Shown here piece after piece: positions 58,489 to 64,000 of a stretch of 64,000 bases of DNA. Position numbers and translations under genes: made by a program. This stretch comes from Sparassis latifolia (taxonomy: Eukaryota > Basidiomycota > Agaricomycetes > Polyporales > Sparassidaceae), in assembly GCA_018466975.1 (NCBI GenBank), contig CM031556.1:1798001-1862000 (forward strand), in the 5' to 3' direction. The notes beneath the pieces are model-generated. The model did no database searches and was not told the DNA's origin. It was given only the letters and a program-made list of their open reading frames with translations. The first letter of the stretch is position 1. Each line of letters opens with the position of its first letter.

Positions 58489-59682
58489 ATGTCCACAACA
58501 CATGGTTGCGAAGAATATGACTTCGTCATTCGTTCAATCCCTGACGATGTCAAGTTTAAGGTCAGCCGAACGCGGTTGGCCGCAGTCAGTCAGGTTTTTG
58601 GTACGTTCTCCATGTTGTCGTGTCCTCTGTCAACGTTAACCCACTGATTGATCACAAATGCCTCGTTAACAGATGATATGTTTGCGTGTTGTGATAAGGG
58701 ATATGTGCTAAACACAGCAGAGGACGACGACAGGATTTTGGATCTTCACGAATCAGCTGCTTCATTGTCGATTCTCCTCTGCCTTCTGAACGCGACGCTG
58801 GAACCTTGCAACGTTGTAGGCCCACCATCCGAATCGGCTAACCTTACTCCCATTCAATCAATTATTCCGGACGCGGCCATACCTATTCCCATTCTTTTTA
58901 TTCTGCTCTCGCTCGCAGATAAGTATATGCTATGCAATTCGGTCGTAGACATCCTGCATTCGCATCTCGCAGCGCATACGTCGACGTACCCTTTGCGAGT
59001 ATATGGCTACGCGGTGGAACGCGGGCTCGACGATATCGCGGCTCAAGCAAGCAAGCATTTGTTGCATCCCCCGCTGTCCAGTTATACGTCCAAAGACATC
59101 GCGGTGATCCCGACAGCTCAGGCGTACCACAAACTTGTCCTGCTGCACAGTTGTCGGATCGACCGTCTGCGAGAGGTACTCATGGGCGAAATGATATTTC
59201 CCCATGGCTACGGTGAATGCACGAAGCACTCACAATATACCACCGTAATTTGGGAAGAGAGGAAGAAGACTGTAGCTGCCGAAGTACTTGCAGGTACATC
59301 TGGTTGCTGTGTGACAGTCTTCATTTCTAAATAACATTCTCTTCGCAGGGACGGATGTGACTGCTGAGATGGCGGAGGTCCAAAGAAAATTCGACTCATG
59401 CGAGACATGCAGTAGAGCCTGCCAAGCAGCTCTGGAAATGCTAGAGGTGTGTCGGCCTCGGCGGTATTATAGGGATCCTAACCAAGGGGTATTGCACAGT
59501 ACAAATGCGCCAAGATTCCACAAAAGTGGATCAGCTTCTCGTCTAATGAGGACCCACGGGAGAATGTAATATATCGTGTCGTGCCTATCCCGTCCCAATC
59601 TATGCAGCCCCAGCTGAATAACGATTACTTGTTGTGCCACAACAGTGTCCACAGGTTACTCCAGTGCTCCGAATCGCGGTAG
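58489..59682 (+). CDS. BTB/POZ-domain protein of the Agaricomycete orphan type
   Basis: Start MSTTHGCEEYDFVIRSIPDD, with VKFKVSRTRLAAVSQVFDDM joined over a GTACGT intron: a BTB fold opening (typically D-V/F-x-x-x-S plus F-x-V-H-R, here with Ser-Arg). LADKYMLCNSVVDIL and RVYGYAVERGLDDIA follow, typical of the helical part after BTB. A later exon has a Cys-rich segment CETCSRACQAALEMLE, and the last gives KCAKIPQKWISFSS. Such proteins are numerous in mushrooms, and most have no known partner. The stop at 59680 lies inside the last exon of the convergent PXMP4 gene. Confidence 0.72.
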
Positions 59683-60353
59683 AGGTAATTCATCGAGTGG
59701 AACATTCCTGGCTGGATGGTTTCCCCTCTTTCGGCGAAAAGCCACATGACGGTGCCCCAGCAGAGGGCTGCAAATATCGAGAATTTCCGTGCATCGGGTG
59801 GAATTGGCTTGACAGCGGAGGAGGCCGTAGAAGCCATCGCATAGGGTGTTGTAGCACGAGGAATGAAGGATGCCACGACTCTCGAGCACACATAGAGCAC
59901 AATCTACGCACGCGTCACCTTCGTGAATGCAAGGGTAAAAACGAAACTGCACACCTGCTCGTTGACAGCATTCCGATCTCCGAAGACAAAGTACCCGCTA
60001 ATGAGACCCGCAATGAAGGTGTCCACGCCCCGCTGCGTGCCGTGATTCGACTTCCTCTGTATGAGTAGCAGAGTCTTATATAGCGAGACGAATTTGGCAA
60101 GGTTCAGAGCGTGCTGTTTCGTGGCACGGAAGATTGTCTGAACTCTGGCTTTCCACCTGCATTGCTGCGTCAGCAACGTAAGAAGAATGTCATTGTGTCC
60201 TACTCACGATCCGCGACCAAACAGAATTGCCATGATGAGAGCATGGGGGAACCTCACTTTGACACCGTAAACGAAACCATTCCTTGCACCTTTCAGGATG
60301 GCCAGGTAGTCATGATACGCAGGATCTGACAGGATGGCCGCAAGAGACGACAT
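59625..60353 (-). CDS. peroxisomal membrane protein 4 (PXMP4/PMP24), Tim17 superfamily
   Basis: Start MSSLAAILSDPAYHDYLAIL then KGARNGFVYGVKVRFPHALI and MAILFGRGS. After introns: WKARVQTIFRATKQHALNLA, KFVSLYKTLLLIQRKS, GVDTFIAGLISGYFVFGD, and VVASFIPRATTPYAM. Then FAALCWGTVMWLFAERGE and a C-terminus WSNLWTLLWHNK. The family is Tim17-like with Gly-rich membrane segments, located in peroxisomal membranes. All blocks are present in three or more exons. Function in fungi is not well defined. Confidence 0.9.
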
Positions 60354-60642
60354 CTTTGCAGATGAATACTAGTGAGATGGAATGTGTTGGGGCCTGAGGA
60401 AGATGGCACGAGAGGGCTAGCGAACTTGTTCGCGTAGATATCGGCGTCCACGACGACGGAGGATATCACATGCTCGCAGCGTCCATGAAGCAGTGGCCGG
60501 TAAACATCATGGTCAATTCGTAGGGCAATCCCTACATATGTACAGCTGGTGCGCATACAAAAAGTACAGGTGGCGGAATTCTACAATAGTAGTCGTAAAT
60601 GTGAACCAAACGGCAGAAACTGATCGAGCCCCCTCCCAATCT

Positions 60643-63600
60643 TTAAGTCTTCCCCGACGCGTTATCATTGCTCGATGCTTTCAGGAAGTAATCATCCTTG
60701 AAGTCGAAATTCGAGAGTCTGACGCATTCAATCTATGTATGTGTGTTGTCTCACTTGGTGAGATTTCGACAGATGTGGAAGATGAGACTTACCGCATGAT
60801 CCTCGTTGACGAGATGACGGTCCCCTCCTCCATGAATGACCACGAAGCGTCGATATCCATCCATGATCGCTGGCTGCAGCTGCATGCTGAGCATATCTTG
60901 CTCAATCTCTTTCTCAATTTGTAGTGGAAGCTCGGCTTCCGGTATCCTGTACAGCTCCACGGCTAATTTAATGCTTTCTTCCAGGATGACACGAGCGTCC
61001 GAGCTCAGTATCCGGAACTGCCAGCTGATCCAGCGAAGGGCCGAATCATTATCACGTTGAGGCTGACGGGTCAGAGGCGGTGCCTGGAGCAGGGAAACCT
61101 TCCCTCCCGCTATGAGATCAAGCAATTCGTCGAATATCAACTCCCCGCTGTGGGTAGTCGCCATTAGATTCGGATGCCAATTCGATTTCTTAAAAACATT
61201 ACTCACCGGTCAAACAGGGACAGGGGAGATTGGCCCTGGCATGTTAACTTTGCCACCATTGCCACCACTGATGGTAGCACATAACAGTCCCACAAAGGAT
61301 GCTCGTTGAGCTTCTTGATCAGTTCAAGTACTCCCAGCAGATCTTCAATGATGGCGCACGGAGTGAAAGTCACGACGCCCCCTGCAGAATATAAGAGATT
61401 TCGCGGTTTTGCAGAACCAGAGCAGACCTACCCAAGGGATAAATTTCACGAATACCCCAACGCTCCGGAGGCACAGTTTCGTGAGTACCGTAAGTCAGGA
61501 ACCGTAAATCCGGCCTTTTCTGGCGTCTCAGAGCCAGAGCAGGTAGTTTGCGCAAAGACGCGAGAGCACCAACGTGCACAAAGATAGCACGAACATCCTT
61601 CTTCGTTCCAACGTCAACTGCCTTGCATTTGTTCAAAATCGTCCGCAAAGAGGCTGTCTCCAGTGCTGGAAGGGATGGATCACCTTCGGCAGGCGAGCAC
61701 CAGATACAGTATGGTCGATTCGGTTGGGACATAAACTCACGCAACGGCTTCGAAAAGTTGAGCATCCGAAGGGAGCGTTCCAACATGGGATCATTTAAGA
61801 TCTTGCGACAAATGCCGTACGGTTCGTTGCCTAAAGACTGGGTGTGAAGTTTTGACCTAGGCTTACGCCAAGACGCAGCTTCGTATTCACTAGCCGTCAA
61901 CACCCATGGAATAAGAGCCGCTACAAGAGCGGCACCATTCGCTATCTCCGACGGAACTCTCAGAAGAGCACAAATTTCCGATGATGCTGATGGAAACACC
62001 AATAGCAGAGCGACTGCAATATTGTCCAGGTATAGATGGGCATATGTGAACTGTTGCTTCGCAATGAATAATCGCGACACGTGAAGTAGCAACGACATTA
62101 CCAAGAGATTCTTTCTCATATAATTGGCCAAGGTAGTGAGTGATGCTTCGTCTTCCTGCTCTCGATGCGACAACTTCGCAAATTGTTGCACCTGCGTGCA
62201 GGCCTGAAGGATGAGGTGAAGATCGGCGGCATCATAGAGCTTTCGGAGCCTAACGGAGTCCACGGAGGACGGTAGACATATGCTAAACCGGAGACCATTC
62301 GGGAGAGGGTCTGTTGCATCGTGTAAGGTGATAGTGCAGAGAAGATCGGCCTTTTCTGGATTTATATCCAGGAATAGTTCTCCGGACCACTTCCACTTCT
62401 TGGGGATCCTGAGCAATTCGTGAGTACGACATAGTCTTTACGAAGGAATGTGTGCCGATAAGACCTGCCAATAGATGGTTGCTTTGTTGTAGCGATCGTG
62501 TTGGTTGAGGCTCGCACCAGTGGCAGAGTATCCTCCCCGTTGGTTTCCCTACTTCACCACTCAGAAAAATTAAAGGCTCGAAATACAGTAACGTACTGTA
62601 AAGGTGCGGCAAGTCTAGAGGGAAAACAGTAAATACGCACACATCCGCGTACTGGACCTTCACTTACTCAGGAGGCATGATAGTCGACAGAAACTGGTCC
62701 ACTTCCGCAGTTGGTTCAACCGTCGGCAGTGGTACAGAAGGTGGTTGTGGTACGGATGGCATTGCAACAGACCGGCGAGGAAGTGGAAGAGGACGTCTGC
62801 CAATACAACGTGAGGATGTTCCGCGATAGTGTGCACATGAACGCGCACCTGTGCGAAGGGGCAACCGGACCAGGCTGAGAAGCCTCCGTATGAGAGACCG
62901 ATTCTGTTGGTGAAAACCCCGCTGCCGGAAAGTCGTTGTGACTGCTTTGAGCAGAGAAAGGAGATTGCACAATTGGAGAGACAACTGAAGGTGAGGCTGC
63001 TGGCTTGGTTGGATTGATCCTGAGCGAGGGTCTGGAGATGGAAGGCATTTGCCCCGCTGTTGGACTCTCTGCAGTTGGGGTCAAGATATTATTTCCGAGC
63101 GATGTCTTTCTGAAACTTAGCCCCGCCAAGGCACTCTTCTGTTTTTGCGCAGGGGGGATGGATGGTTGAGCTCGACTTGAGGTGAGGCCACGAGCAAGCC
63201 GCAATTTTGTAGAGATACCACCAGCTCCTGTGTCCTTCAATTCTATGGGCAGCTCTTTGATACCTCGCCGCTCCTGGGGCTTTCGTGAGATATCCTTCGA
63301 TGGCAGAATCAGCTTTTCTCCACCAGCAACCCGAGCAGAGGATTCAGGCAGCAGGATTTTTGCGCTGAGTGAGACGTCTGGGGAGGAAGGCGAGGAAAAG
63401 AGAGAATCCTCCAGGTCAGAGTCCAGGTGGCTTGTCTGGACAGACAACTGTATCTTCTCTTTTCCCTTACCCTGGCATGACTCAGCAAGTATGTCCCGAG
63501 CGATAACGGCAAAAAATTACCTTGATCGACGTCGATGGTGTACTACGTTCGTCCTGGAGGGATCGGCTTACCTTGGGAATTTTACGAGGAGGCTTCTCGG

Positions 63601-64000
63601 TTGAATCAGACTGAGGCACGTAAGTACACGTATGCCCCACAAATCAAATGCATACCACACCAGCGCTCGGTTTAGCGCGTTTCCGAGGTCTGCTAGTTAA
63701 AGGTAGATCGTCCGATATGTCGGTTTCATCCTGAGTTGGTCAATGAATGAGTGGGCACACTTGCATAATCACTGAACGTACTGCGCTCTCAGTGTGTTGT
63801 TTGTTTTTCCGTTCTGTTGTAGTCTTCACCCTTTTCTTCTTCTTGCGTTCCCTTGAAGTGGGTGGTGATATTGTGCGCGATCGTGCTCTTTTGTTACGCC
63901 CCCGCGTCTGCTCGTTTTCCTAAAACAACGTGTTATCGAGAAAGTCAAATCGCGCACGAATGACCGCCGTGATGAATCTCACAGACTCAGAACTATCCTT
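60643..64000 (-). CDS. large orphan protein, N-terminus beyond the window
   Basis: Minus-strand gene, incomplete at its 5' end (right edge). Upstream exons are basic and disordered (KRARSRTISPPTSRERKKKK, likely nuclear). Then come Ser/Pro-rich segments to about 62660, and a folded C-terminal half: WSGELFLDINPEKADLLCTI, HDATDPLPNGLRFSICLP, IFVHVGALASLRKLPALALR, YGTHETVPPERWGIREIYPL joined to GVVTFTP, EHPLWDCYVLPSVVAMVAKL and QLQPAIMDGYRRFVVIH. The stop at 60643 follows a last exon reached through a GTAAGT intron. I recognise the C-terminal blocks as recurring in Agaricomycetes but know no function. Confidence 0.7.

Noticed and set aside
1..64000. CRISPR array, rRNA genes, mating-type or secondary-metabolite cluster
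   Set aside because: No repeat-spacer pattern, rRNA signature, homeodomain or pheromone genes, or large synthase domains were seen.

Overview
The window is nuclear DNA from a filamentous basidiomycete, most likely an Agaricomycete. Most genes are split by short GT-AG introns (about 45-80 nt). The genes are compact, on both strands and without operons, and the conserved proteins are typical fungal ones: a CTR copper transporter, URB2, UTP4, HAS1, the SAGA subunit SGF11, a UPF0658 Golgi protein and a YPEL protein. One nuclear tRNA-Met carries an intron. Gene models were assembled by eye from reading frames, splice signals and family knowledge, so exon edges are predictions.

Layout: 0-16 kb holds a copper transporter, an orphan protein, a divergent pair (mercaptopyruvate sulfurtransferase TUM1 and V-ATPase subunit C), a large multi-KH RNA-binding protein, an RWD/RBR ubiquitin ligase and a small orphan. 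16-34.5 kb is the densest part: URB2, threonine aldolase, a small 4F5-type zinc-finger protein, TIM10, UTP4, an Mpv17-family protein, peptidyl-tRNA hydrolase PTH2, the DEAD-box helicase HAS1, a TMEM33/Pom33-like protein and a small membrane protein. Three of these (URB2, UTP4, HAS1) act in ribosome assembly. 34.5-46 kb carries a four-CBS/PB1/tail-anchored protein, SGF11, a UPF0658 membrane protein, the SNARE BET1, the SUMO protease ULP1 and tRNA-Met. 46-57 kb is gene-poor, with only a YPEL gene, a weak TATA-preceded candidate and a 176-bp tandem repeat. 57-64 kb returns to genes: a Ras-family GTPase, a BTB protein overlapping a peroxisomal membrane protein tail to tail, and a large orphan gene running off the right edge.

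The most unusual observations are a predicted 2-nt exon needed to keep the Ras-family GTPase in frame; clusters of telomere-like CCCTAAC boxes in the TUM1/VMA5 divergent promoter and upstream of the ubiquitin ligase; apparent one-base frameshifts at CCCC runs in TUM1 and in one candidate gene; the 176-bp tandem array; and a convergent overlap of two coding regions. No virus, CRISPR array, secondary-metabolite cluster or intact transposon was recognised.
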